DNA from: Chloroflexia bacterium
GTDB taxonomy: Bacteria; Chloroflexota; Chloroflexia; Thermobaculales; Thermobaculaceae
Direction: 5' to 3'
Length of the DNA: 8,599 nucleotides
NCBI GenBank assembly: GCA_013695265.1
Contig: JACDAU010000115.1
Location: 1-8,599, forward strand
Below are positions 1 to 6,422 of the stretch, in pieces. The position numbers and the translations under genes were made by a program. Under the pieces are notes generated by a model that was given only the letters and a program-made list of their open reading frames with translations, was not told where the DNA came from and made no database searches. Positions within the stretch are counted from its first letter, which is position 1. Each line of letters starts with the position of its first letter.

Positions 1-492
1 GGGCTGGGATTGGCGGCATTGCAGCAAGGTAACTACCCACTGGCTGTCGCGCGCTTGGATGAGCATCTCGCCCTGACGAGGGACCCGAGGCACGCGGGGA
101 CCAGTATGCGATTGGCGTACAGCCTCCGGCTATTAGCCTGGGCGGTGTGCTCTGCGCGGGACGTGCCGCGGGCGAGGGCGTTGCTGCGCGAAGCCATCGA
201 GGTGTCGCAGGAGCTGGGAGACCAGCGAGGCATCGCCGCCGAGATCGACGGGCTCGCGGCGGTCGCCGCGGCAGTAGGGAACTCGCGGGATGCGGCGCGC
301 ATCTTCGGCGCGGCCGAGGGCCTTCGTGCGGCCATTCGTATGCCGGCCGACCAGACGGAACGACTGCTTCGTCGGCGATGGCTGGCGCTAGTACAGGAAG
401 CGCTCGGGCCGGAGGCGTTCGAGCTGGCGCACTGCGACGGGCGGTCGATGACCCAAGGCGAGGGCGTGGCTTACGCGCTCAGTGTGACCTGA
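1..492 (+). CDS. C-terminal end of a TPR/ATPase (AfsR/LuxR-like) transcriptional regulator, partial
   Basis: The frame is open from the first base and ends at TGA 490-492, so 163 residues of a longer protein are visible and the start lies upstream of the window. The fragment is almost entirely alpha-helical, Ala/Leu/Arg-rich repeats of TPR type: GNYPLAVARLDEHLAL, then DVPRARALLREAIEVSQELGD, then NSRDAARIFGAAEGLRAA. The final 50 residues (a RIFGAAEGLR block, then ALGPEAFELAH, then GVAYAL at the end) match the typical closing segment of large NB-ARC/AAA ATPase regulators with TPR tails in Chloroflexota and Actinobacteria. In that family this region senses a signal or partner protein, while an N-terminal ATPase and a DNA-binding or cyclase domain give the output; neither is visible here. 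The gene converges on the minus-strand tRNA downstream. The family assignment is recognition from memory of the C-terminal pattern; the specific regulon is unknown. Confidence 0.75.
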   Translation, partial: GLGLAALQQGNYPLAVARLDEHLALTRDPRHAGTSMRLAYSLRLLAWAVCSARDVPRARALLREAIEVSQELGDQRGIAAEIDGLAAVAAAVGNSRDAARIFGAAEGLRAAIRMPADQTERLLRRRWLALVQEALGPEAFELAHCDGRSMTQGEGVAYALSVT

Positions 493-621
493 GCCGCTAC
501 AGCGGGCCCACACCCTGTTGACGGCCACGTGCTATGACTGATGTCGTCATTGCCGAACGGAAGGCAAGAGCAAATACAGTTATGGCCTTGAAATCTCAGC
601 GCTTATGGCGAGCTACTGGGG

Positions 622-693
622 AGCCGACGACAGGAATCGAACCCGCAACCTACTGTTTACAAAACAGTTGCTCTGCCGTTGAGCTACGTCGGC
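622..693 (-). tRNA. tRNA-Thr (anticodon UGU)
   Basis: The minus strand folds as a complete cloverleaf. The acceptor stem is GCCGACG (687-693) against CGTCGGC (623-629), seven perfect pairs. The D arm is GCTC/GAGC with a 7-nt loop. The anticodon stem ACTGT/ACAGT closes a 7-nt loop TTTGTAA, placing T at position 33 and anticodon TGT at 659-661. A 5-nt variable loop is followed by a T arm with loop TTCGATT. UGU reads ACA and, by wobble, other Thr codons. The discriminator is U (base 622), and the following bases are CCC, so the 3' CCA is not encoded and must be added enzymatically. The gene lies 36 bp downstream of rlmB on the same strand, with its own promoter-like sequence directly upstream. 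No T-rich terminator hairpin is evident beyond its 3' end. Confidence 0.95.
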
Positions 694-703
694 TTGATAC
701 CAG

Positions 704-733
704 ATTATAAGCTCCGGCGTTCGCCGCAATCAA
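704..733 (-). promoter_or_regulatory. Candidate sigma-70 promoter for tRNA-Thr, overlapping the rlmB stop
   Basis: On the minus strand, TTGATT (728-733) and a perfect TATAAT (704-709) are separated by 18 bp. The -35 box contains the TGA stop codon of rlmB (730-732). Transcription would start near 697, only a few bases before the mature tRNA 5' end at 693. The spacer contains a perfect palindrome at 715-726 with arms CGGCG and CGCCG around two bases. Assignment rests on consensus match and position only. Confidence 0.6.
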
Positions 734-1566
734 GCGCGCCGGCGGACCACCTCGTAGAGCGCGACCGCAGCGGCGACTGCGGCGTTCAGCGACTCGACCT
801 TGCCGAGCAGCGGCAACCGGGCTACTACGTCACACTTTTCAAGCACGAGCCTGCGGATCCCCTCGCCCTCGCTGCCAACAACGAGTGCCAACGATCCATC
901 GAGCCGAACATTCCAGAGCGGCTGCGCACCGGGCGCCGCTTCTACCCCGACCACCCAAACACCCGCGTCCTTGCATGCGTCAAGCGTGCGCGCGAGGTTC
1001 ACCACCTGTGCCACGCGCACGTGCTCGACCGCACCCGCAGAAGCGTTTACGACGGCTGGCGTGACCCCGGCTGCCCGGTGTTCGGGCATGATGACGCCGG
1101 TGACTGATACCGCCTCGGCGGTTCGCAGCACGGCACCGAGGTTCTGCGGGTCCTGCAGCGAGTCGAGCACGAGCAGAAAGGCGTGTTCGGGTGCGCGCAG
1201 GAGCTCCACCATTGGCAAATACGGGTACTGTGACGCGAGCAGGCAAACACCCTGATGGTTCGCTCCGCCGGTCAAACCGTCGAGATCGACACGCTCGACT
1301 TCCTCAATGGGAACGGAAAGTTCTCGAACCGTGCCGAGGATCTCCTGCATAACGCCCGACCTCGCGCCACCGCGTGCAATGAGCAACCGACGAAAGCCTC
1401 GCCGCCTCGCACGCAGGCTCTCGCGGACGGCATTGCGGCCGTAGAGCCACTCTTGGCCCTTGGGAGCTGCAAACCGTGGACCGGGCTGATGCTGCTGTGA
1501 CGCCTGGGGATGAGGAGTACCCCGCGGTGGCCCGCGCCGCGCGCGCGCTAGCGGTCCAGGTGCCAC
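730..1566 (-). CDS. rlmB: 23S rRNA 2'-O-ribose methyltransferase, TrmH/SpoU family (RlmB-like)
   Basis: This 278-residue protein is a SPOUT-class AdoMet-dependent methyltransferase of the TrmH family; RlmB enzymes 2'-O-methylate a guanosine in the peptidyl-transferase region of 23S rRNA. After a disordered Arg/Pro-rich N-terminus (residues 1-38), a SpoU substrate-binding domain begins with WLYGRNAVRESL (40-51). The catalytic knot follows with all three family motifs: motif 1 LDSLQDPQNLGAVLRTA (N142, R148), motif 2 GSEGEG (231-236) and motif 3 LPLLGKVESLNAAV (251-264, S259 and N261). The start is GTG at 1566; no ATG, GTG or TTG lies between it and the conserved domain. It lies inside the 3' end of cysS, giving a 19-bp overlap that suggests translational coupling. 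Closely related TrmH paralogues modify other rRNA or tRNA sites, so the exact target nucleotide is inferred from overall similarity, including the N-terminal domain. Confidence 0.88.
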   Translation of the reverse strand: MAPGPLARARRGPPRGTPHPQASQQHQPGPRFAAPKGQEWLYGRNAVRESLRARRRGFRRLLIARGGARSGVMQEILGTVRELSVPIEEVERVDLDGLTGGANHQGVCLLASQYPYLPMVELLRAPEHAFLLVLDSLQDPQNLGAVLRTAEAVSVTGVIMPEHRAAGVTPAVVNASAGAVEHVRVAQVVNLARTLDACKDAGVWVVGVEAAPGAQPLWNVRLDGSLALVVGSEGEGIRRLVLEKCDVVARLPLLGKVESLNAAVAAAVALYEVVRRRA

Positions 1567-2924
1567 TTCGTGCCCTGTGTCGTGTCCTCAACAACCACCC
1601 CCATCGCCAGTAGCTGTGCGCGCAAGTGATCCGCCTCGGCAAACTGCCGTGCCGATCGGTGCTGTTCGCGTTCGCGGATCAGCTCCTGTGCGCCGGCTGG
1701 AAGATCCTCCGTTGTTGGCGGCTCAAGGCGCAGGCCGAGCGCTGTACCCAGCTCGCGCAGAAGCGACACTGCGGCGCTGGCGTCGGCCCCACGCGCATTG
1801 AGACGGTTCGTCTCGGTCGCGAGTTCGTACAACACCGCGAGCGCGCGGGAGGTGTTGAAGTCATCGTCCATCGCAGCGGCGAACTCCACGCGATGTGACG
1901 CGTATGCGCCGGTGTCGGAGCTGGGCTGGCCGCTCTGCGCTGCGGCAGCCAGGCGCTCAGCGGCGATGGTTGCGGCGCTCATGGCCTCATCCGAAACGCT
2001 CAGCGGCCGGCGGTAGTGGGACGACAGCACGAAGAGCCGATACCCATCAGCGCCATATTTGCGCACAACCTCCGAGATCGGTATGACGTTTCCGACCGAA
2101 CGCGCCATTTTAGCCTCGGTGTCATTTCCCCCTTCGCCGAATTGAAGAAAGCCGTTGTGCATCCAGTACTTCGCGAAAGGTCGCTTCCCGGTGAGCTGCT
2201 CGCTCTGCGCGATCTCGTTCTCGTGGTGCGGAAAGATTAAATCGTTCCCGCCCCCGTGGATGTCCACCTGGTCGCCAAGCGCGCGCCGGCTCATGGAGGT
2301 GCACTCGATGTGCCACCCTGGCCTTCCTGCTCCCCAGGGACTCTCCCAGGCGGGCTCGCCGGGTTTGGAGGACTTCCACAGCGCGAAGTCCATCGGATGT
2401 TCCTTGCGCTCATCGACTTCCACTCGCGCGCCCGCGTGCATCTCATCCAGTCTGCGGTGGCTGAGCTGTCCATACGTTGGGTCGCTCAACACCCGGAAGT
2501 ACACGTCGCCGTCCTGTTCGTACGCGTGCCCAAGCTCAATGAGTCGAGTCACATCGGCGGCGATGTGCTCAATCATCTCACTGGCGCGGGGGTAGGCATG
2601 TGCAGGCACCACGTTTAGCGAATCCATGTCGTGCAGGAACTCATCTGCATAGCGGCGTGAGAGGTGGTCCCACGGCTCGTCGGCTTCCTGGGCGCGACGG
2701 ATGATCTTATCGTCTACATCGGTAAAGTTCTGAACGTGGCGCACCCGGTAGCCGCTGTATTCCAGGTAGCGGCGGACCACATCGAACACGATGTAGGACA
2801 TTGCGTGACCGATGTGTGCGGCACCATAGACGGTCGGCCCGCAGACGTACATCCGTACCTTGCTCGGGTCGAGCGGTACGAAGATCTCTTTTTGGCGGGT
2901 GAGAGTATTATATATGCGTAACAT
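1548..2924 (-). CDS. cysS: Cysteine--tRNA ligase (cysteinyl-tRNA synthetase)
   Basis: This is a full-length class I aminoacyl-tRNA synthetase (458 residues, the usual size) that charges tRNA-Cys with cysteine in the cytoplasm. The N-terminal YVCGPTVYGAAHIGHA segment carries the first zinc ligand C28 and the HIGH signature (37-40). The other cysteine-recognising zinc ligands are visible: C208 in WHIECTSM, H233 in the FPHHENE stretch and E237. The second ATP-binding signature is KMARSVGN (272-279), a departure from KMSKS, preceded by a slightly extended acidic loop (GEGGNDTEA). The C-terminal part contains the helical DALR-type region and a short anticodon-binding tail. The ATG at 2924 has an AAGGA ribosome site close upstream (about 2930-2934). 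fmdB lies 66 bp upstream and rlmB overlaps its 3' end, so the three probably form one transcript. No T-box leader is evident in the short gap. Confidence 0.96.
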   Translation of the reverse strand: MLRIYNTLTRQKEIFVPLDPSKVRMYVCGPTVYGAAHIGHAMSYIVFDVVRRYLEYSGYRVRHVQNFTDVDDKIIRRAQEADEPWDHLSRRYADEFLHDMDSLNVVPAHAYPRASEMIEHIAADVTRLIELGHAYEQDGDVYFRVLSDPTYGQLSHRRLDEMHAGARVEVDERKEHPMDFALWKSSKPGEPAWESPWGAGRPGWHIECTSMSRRALGDQVDIHGGGNDLIFPHHENEIAQSEQLTGKRPFAKYWMHNGFLQFGEGGNDTEAKMARSVGNVIPISEVVRKYGADGYRLFVLSSHYRRPLSVSDEAMSAATIAAERLAAAAQSGQPSSDTGAYASHRVEFAAAMDDDFNTSRALAVLYELATETNRLNARGADASAAVSLLRELGTALGLRLEPPTTEDLPAGAQELIREREQHRSARQFAEADHLRAQLLAMGVVVEDTTQGTKWHLDR

Positions 2925-2990
2925 GGGTCCTTGATGTGTCCGTTGAGTAACCTGCGGATCAGGCTACTGGCAACGCGCATTCCGGCGCTC

Positions 2991-3326
2991 CTACTCCTGG
3001 GACGCCGACGCGGCGGGAGTTGCGGATTTGGTGTTCTTGGTGTCCTTTGGCTTCGGGTCGGTGGCCTTCGTAGGAGCGTCGGATGTGATGTCCCCTGCGC
3101 TCTCGGATTCCTTTGCGCTCCCGTCGGATTCACTCGCCGCCACCTTTGGTCTGTTGTCCGTCTTGTAGAATCCCGGCCCCTTGAAGAGCACACCGACCGC
3201 GTGGATTACGCGATGGACCGCAGCGTCACACTCTGGGCACACCGCGACCGGAGGCTCGCTAAAGCGCTGAAACTGCTCGAAACGATGGTGTTGCGGACCG
3301 TCGCATTGATAGTCATACGTGGGCAT
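2991..3326 (-). CDS. FmdB-family putative regulatory protein with N-terminal zinc ribbon
   Basis: This 111-residue protein has the FmdB/CxxC_CxxC_SSSS domain at residues 1-59, recognised from the start MPTYDYQCD, the knuckle CPEC (30-33) and the FKGPGFYKTDNR segment (48-59). The remaining 50 residues are a low-complexity Ser/Thr/Lys/Glu/Ala tail expected to be disordered, as is common in the family. FmdB was named from a regulatory gene at a methylotroph amidase/formamidase locus; for most members the molecular role is unknown. Oddity: the first knuckle, normally CxxC, reads C8-DGPQ-H13-H14, so the second cysteine is missing and His may substitute. The ATG at 3326 is preceded by AGAGGT with good spacing. 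It is the first gene of the leftward block and faces pcrA across a 168-bp divergent region. Confidence 0.85.
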   Translation of the reverse strand: MPTYDYQCDGPQHHRFEQFQRFSEPPVAVCPECDAAVHRVIHAVGVLFKGPGFYKTDNRPKVAASESDGSAKESESAGDITSDAPTKATDPKPKDTKNTKSATPAASASQE

Positions 3327-3375
3327 CTATAACCTCTGTCCCGCGTTATTCCGTATTGCCACTAGAGCCGCCGTC

Positions 3376-3405
3376 ATCTTAGCCAACCTTGCTATCCCAC
3401 CGCAA
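3376..3405 (-). promoter_or_regulatory. Weak candidate promoter for fmdB-cysS-rlmB
   Basis: The minus strand carries TTGCGG (3400-3405) and TAAGAT (3376-3381) separated by 18 bp. A start near 3369 would leave a leader of about 40 nt before the fmdB ATG. Each box matches the consensus only partly, so this is a positional guess inside the divergent intergenic region. Confidence 0.3.
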
Positions 3406-3407
3406 AC

Positions 3408-3457
3408 CCACCACGCTTGTTCGTGCAACATTTTCGACTGCAAACGGGCCGTGGTGG
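3408..3457. repeat. Perfect 8-bp inverted repeat in the fmdB/pcrA divergent promoter region
   Basis: CCACCACG (3408-3415) and its exact reverse complement CGTGGTGG (3450-3457) flank 34 bp. The right arm lies in the spacer just before the candidate pcrA -10 box, and the left arm lies just upstream of the candidate fmdB -35 box. The arms could be paired half-sites for a regulator of both blocks. A stem in RNA is less likely, because the pcrA start point would be downstream of both arms. Chance occurrence is possible at this base composition. Confidence 0.4.
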
Positions 3458-3467
3458 CTGCTATCAT
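3439..3467 (+). promoter_or_regulatory. Candidate promoter for pcrA
   Basis: TATCAT (3462-3467) is a five-of-six match to the -10 consensus. At 17 bp spacing the -35 position holds TGCAAA (3439-3444), a poor match. Transcription would start near 3474, about 20 nt before the GTG start and just before the ribosome site. No convincing LexA-type box was seen. Confidence 0.4.
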
Positions 3468-3478
3468 GACCCCGCAAC

Positions 3479-3487
3479 AGGAAGGGG
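3479..3487 (+). promoter_or_regulatory. Strong Shine-Dalgarno that fixes the pcrA start
   Basis: AGGAAGGGG at 3479-3487 lies 7 nt before GTG 3495. The open frame extends back to a TTG at 3417, but that would precede the candidate -10 box and add 26 residues with no helicase similarity. GTG 3495 is therefore the better start. Confidence 0.7.
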
Positions 3488-3494
3488 TGCTGGT

Positions 3495-5753
3495 GTGATC
3501 GCGGAGAACAACGTCCTTAAGGGGCTGAACGAACAACAGTTGGCGGCGGTCAGCGCGCCTGACGGTCCGGTCCTCGTGCTCGCTGGGCCGGGCTCCGGCA
3601 AGACCCGGGTACTGACGCATCGGATCGCCTATCTACTGGCGGCGCGCGGCGCAGACCCGTCGGAAATCCTTGCGGTGACGTTCACCAACAAGGCCGCGCG
3701 TGAGATGCGGGAGCGGTTAAGCCGCCTTGTCGAGGAGGACGCCTGCGGGCTCACAGTCGGCACGTTTCACGCCGTGTGCGCACGCATTCTCCGACGCCAC
3801 GGGGCGCCGGTCGGACTCGGTCCCGACTTCGTGATCTACGACGACGACGACCAGCTTCGCCTGCTCCGCCAGTCTATTACCGAAGTTGGCCTCGACGACA
3901 AGCAGTATACACCCCGCACGATGCAGAGCAAGATAAGTGACGCGAAGAGCAAACTGCTCTCGCCGCAGGAGTACACGGAGGCGGCGCAACAGTATATCCA
4001 GGAGGTAGCGGGCCGGGTGTATCGGCGCTATCAGGAGTTGTTGGAATGGAACCAGGCCGCCGATTTCGATGATCTCCTGATGAAGGTTGCTGAACTCTGG
4101 TCGCGGCACCCCGATGTGCTGCAACAGTACCAGCAACGGTGGCGGCGGGTGCTCGTCGATGAGTACCAGGACACCAACCTCGCACAATATACGATTGTCC
4201 GGCTGCTCACTCGTGAGCACCGGAATCTGTTTGTTGTGGGAGACGAGGACCAGGGCATCTATTCATGGCGAGCTGCGGATATACAGAACATCTTGAACTT
4301 TGAACGGGACTATCTCGACGCCATCGTGCTCCTCCTGGAACAGAACTATCGCTCCACGCAATCAATCCTCGATGTGGCAACCCACGTCATAAACGCGAAC
4401 CCAGGACGGCGCGCAAAGCGGCTCTGGACGGACCGCGTTGGCGGCATACCCGTCCAGGTACAGGAGGCGTATGACGAGCAGGACGAGGCGAAGTACATTT
4501 GCCGGGAGATTCAGCGGTTGGCGGCCGCCCACAACTATCGATACTCCGAGATGGCTGTGATGTATCGAACCAACGCGCAGTCCCGTCCTATAGAGGAGCT
4601 CATGGTGCGCCATCGGATACCGCACGTCCTCGTTGGCGGCACCCGCTTCTACGAGCGCAAGGAGATAAAGGACGTTCTCGCTTACCTTCGGTTGGTGCAC
4701 AACCCGTACGACACCGCAAGCCTGCGCCGCGTCGTGGTGCAGACGCACTCCGGAAAGGGTGTAGGCAAGGGGACAATCGGCGCTCTTGAGACGTTTGCCG
4801 AGGGCGCGCGCATGCCGTTGTGGGATGCGATCGCGGTGGCGACCGCTCCGGTTGGAGAGGAGGTCTCACTGTTGAACGGTTCCGCTCCGAGTGCCAATCC
4901 TCCCCGGCTCTCGGCGGTCGCAAGGACGGCACTGCACGTCCTCGTACAGGCAATTGAGGATTTGCGGGCGAAGCGCGAAGACCTGCCGCTGGACCACCTG
5001 GTCGAGACCCTGCTGGCGCGGACCGGGTACGCACAGGCGTTGGCAGACGGCTCGGATGAGGGGCTCGAACGCCTGGATAACGCGAAGGAGCTGATCACTG
5101 TCGCTCAGGACTACGCGGGGATGCAGCCGAGGGAAGCCCTCGCCTCGTTCCTGGAGGAGGTTGCGCTGCTCGGCGAGCTGGATCGGACGCAGGAGACGGG
5201 AGACGCCGTCACGCTGATCACGCTACATGCGGCGAAGGGACTGGAGTACAAGGTGGTGTTCATCGCTGGCATGGAGGAGGGGCTGCTGCCGCACTCCCGG
5301 TCGCTCGATGAGCAACGGGCGCTGGAGGAGGAGACCCGTCTCGCGTATGTTGGCGTGACGCGCGCCATGGAGCGTCTGCATCTCTCCTTTGCCGCCCATC
5401 GAACGATCTTTGGTGCGCAACAAAGCAACGAAGCGTCTCGCTTCCTTTTCAGCATCCCGTCATCGCTCGTCAGCGGCTTCTTGCCGCTGCCGCGTACGAC
5501 CGGGTTCCGCAGTACCACACCGCGGTCCCGTCCCGCACCACCTACCGGGGTCTTCCACAGGCCCGGCGGAGTCCAACCGACGGCAACCGCTCCGCAGTAC
5601 AGTCCCGGTGAGACGGTCCGGCACCCGCGGTTCGGTGAGGGCACCGTCACCAGCATCATGATGCAGAACGGAGAGGCGGAGGTCGAGGTGCGCTTTGCCA
5701 CCGGTACGACGAAGCGGCTTATCGCGAGCCTTGCGAAGCTGGAGAAGCTGTAG
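3495..5753 (+). CDS. pcrA: ATP-dependent 3'-5' DNA helicase, PcrA/UvrD type (superfamily 1A)
   Basis: This 752-residue protein starts at GTG 3495. It unwinds DNA during nucleotide excision repair and mismatch processing and strips proteins from replication forks. The full SF1A motif set is present: Q-motif LNEQQLAAV (about 11-19), Walker A AGPGSGKT (30-37, K36), Ia VTFTNKAAREM, VGTFHAVCARIL, motif II VDEYQDTN (221-228), motif III GDEDQGIYSWRAA (249-261), motif IV QNYRST (283-288), motif V TLHAAKGLEYKVVF (from 576) and motif VI YVGVTRAMERL (R623). After a Pro/Arg-rich linker (about 665-704), the last 48 residues form the Tudor-like C-terminal domain (GETVRHPRFGEGTV, about 705-718), which in PcrA contacts RNA polymerase. 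That tail and the length favour PcrA/UvrD over Rep. The EVE gene follows after 36 bp on the same strand. Confidence 0.95.
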   Translation: MIAENNVLKGLNEQQLAAVSAPDGPVLVLAGPGSGKTRVLTHRIAYLLAARGADPSEILAVTFTNKAAREMRERLSRLVEEDACGLTVGTFHAVCARILRRHGAPVGLGPDFVIYDDDDQLRLLRQSITEVGLDDKQYTPRTMQSKISDAKSKLLSPQEYTEAAQQYIQEVAGRVYRRYQELLEWNQAADFDDLLMKVAELWSRHPDVLQQYQQRWRRVLVDEYQDTNLAQYTIVRLLTREHRNLFVVGDEDQGIYSWRAADIQNILNFERDYLDAIVLLLEQNYRSTQSILDVATHVINANPGRRAKRLWTDRVGGIPVQVQEAYDEQDEAKYICREIQRLAAAHNYRYSEMAVMYRTNAQSRPIEELMVRHRIPHVLVGGTRFYERKEIKDVLAYLRLVHNPYDTASLRRVVVQTHSGKGVGKGTIGALETFAEGARMPLWDAIAVATAPVGEEVSLLNGSAPSANPPRLSAVARTALHVLVQAIEDLRAKREDLPLDHLVETLLARTGYAQALADGSDEGLERLDNAKELITVAQDYAGMQPREALASFLEEVALLGELDRTQETGDAVTLITLHAAKGLEYKVVFIAGMEEGLLPHSRSLDEQRALEEETRLAYVGVTRAMERLHLSFAAHRTIFGAQQSNEASRFLFSIPSSLVSGFLPLPRTTGFRSTTPRSRPAPPTGVFHRPGGVQPTATAPQYSPGETVRHPRFGEGTVTSIMMQNGEAEVEVRFATGTTKRLIASLAKLEKL

Positions 5754-5789
5754 CCTGGAAACCTCGCGATCCGCCAAAAGGAGTTCATT

Positions 5790-6248
5790 ATGGAGCGCAC
5801 GTACTGGATGCTGGTCTCGTCCGCAGAGAACTTCGAGTTGTCGAGGAGCCGCGGCTTCGATATCGCAGGGATGAAGAGTCGACATGGTAAGAAGGCGGCG
5901 GACGTCCGGTCCGGAGACAAGGTCATCTATTACCTCACGGGTGTCATGGGGTTCGGGGGTGTCGCAGAGGTTACTGGCGAGTCGTACTATTCCGAAGAGC
6001 CACTTTGGGGGAGCCGAAAAGCAGGAGAAGCGTATCCGCATCGTTTCCCGGTTACCATTGAACGCGTCGCCGAACCGGAACAGTATCTCCCGGCTGCGGA
6101 ACTTGTCGAGCGTATGGCACACACGAAAAAGTGGCCGTCCGCACACTGGCGACTCGCGTTCCAGGGCAACGTGCACCGGCTCACGCAAGCAGACTATGAC
6201 CTCGTCAAGCAAGGCATCGAGCAGCGGGGAGCAGTCGCGCCATGGTGA
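5790..6248 (+). CDS. EVE-domain protein (PUA-like fold, UPF0310 type)
   Basis: This 152-residue single-domain protein has the pattern of the EVE family: an initial beta strand with aromatic YWML (5-8), a basic segment with GMKSRHGKKA, the GDKVIYYLTG strand (42-51), a GFGGVAEVTGESYY hairpin, and a C-terminal WRLAFQGNVHRLTQADYDLV stretch. EVE domains are PUA/ASCH-related and are thought to read modified bases in DNA or RNA through an aromatic pocket. Stand-alone members are common and mostly uncharacterised, so no reaction can be assigned. The start ATG 5790 has an excellent AAAAGGAG site (5776-5783) six bases upstream. It follows pcrA by 36 bp with no visible terminator, implying co-transcription with the repair helicase. 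Its stop overlaps the start of a possible small ORF. Confidence 0.85.
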   Translation: MERTYWMLVSSAENFELSRSRGFDIAGMKSRHGKKAADVRSGDKVIYYLTGVMGFGGVAEVTGESYYSEEPLWGSRKAGEAYPHRFPVTIERVAEPEQYLPAAELVERMAHTKKWPSAHWRLAFQGNVHRLTQADYDLVKQGIEQRGAVAPW

Positions 6249-6421
6249 CAGTGACGCTCGGGCTACCCCCCAACTATGTCATTCGGGACCAGCGAGTTGC
6301 CGGATACCTTGTCGGCGGCGGATTGCCGAGGATCTGTACGCGCGACCGAGCGGCGGAGGCATACGGCGGCACTGGTATAATTGACGAACGCTTGGCCGCA
6401 GAAAACCGATGGGAGCAATGA
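6242..6421 (+). CDS. Possible 59-residue small protein between the EVE and DUF59 genes
   Basis: An ATG at 6242 overlaps the EVE stop (TGA 6246-6248) by 7 nt and opens a frame ending at TGA 6419-6421, one base before the next gene's ATG. It fills the whole 174-bp gap. GGGGAG (6226-6231) lies 10 nt upstream as a possible ribosome site. The product begins MVTVTLGLPPNYVIRD, continues with a Gly-rich VAGYLVGGGLPRICTRD, and ends acidic/polar with ENRWEQ. Third-position G+C is roughly 64% by hand count, compatible with coding but not decisive. I recognise no family, membrane segment or signal peptide. The likely promoter of the next gene lies inside the frame, and a minus-strand frame is also open here, so it may simply be spacer. 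The exact fit between two genes is the main argument for it. Confidence 0.35.
   Translation: MVTVTLGLPPNYVIRDQRVAGYLVGGGLPRICTRDRAAEAYGGTGIIDERLAAENRWEQ
6373..6381 (+). promoter_or_regulatory. Extended -10 promoter for the DUF59 gene
   Basis: TGGTATAAT at 6373-6381 is a perfect extended -10 element (TGnTATAAT). The -35 position at 17 bp spacing (GCGGAG) shows no match, which is usual for extended -10 promoters. The start would fall near 6388, giving a leader of about 35 nt to ATG 6423. It lies within the possible small ORF. Confidence 0.5.
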
Positions 6422-6422
6422 G

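Noticed and set aside
494..505. CCGC/GCGG hairpin right after the first gene's stop
   Set aside because: Four base pairs and no following T-run, so too weak to call a terminator.
550..567. Small hairpin (TTGCC/GGCAA) between the regulator gene and the tRNA as a terminator
   Set aside because: It has only five pairs and no T-run on either strand.
679..1255. Plus-strand open frames opposite rlmB, the first beginning inside the tRNA
   Set aside because: rlmB has all TrmH motifs on the other strand; the plus-strand products match nothing recognisable.
2904..2915. TATA-rich sequence resembling a -10 box just inside cysS
   Set aside because: It is explained by the codons for Ile-Tyr-Asn-Thr at the conserved N-terminus of CysRS (RIYNT).
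2925..2990. T-box or other riboswitch before cysS
   Set aside because: The 66-bp gap is too short for a T-box leader and shows none of its conserved elements.
3417..3494. TTG 3417 as the pcrA start
   Set aside because: It would put the start upstream of the candidate promoter, lacks a good ribosome site and adds residues unrelated to helicases; GTG 3495 has a strong Shine-Dalgarno.
5111..6212. Long minus-strand open frames (5111-5926 and 5460-6212) antisense to pcrA and the EVE gene
   Set aside because: They lie opposite genes with complete family motifs, have low-complexity Ser/Arg-rich or irregular products and arise from the high-G+C third positions of the real genes.
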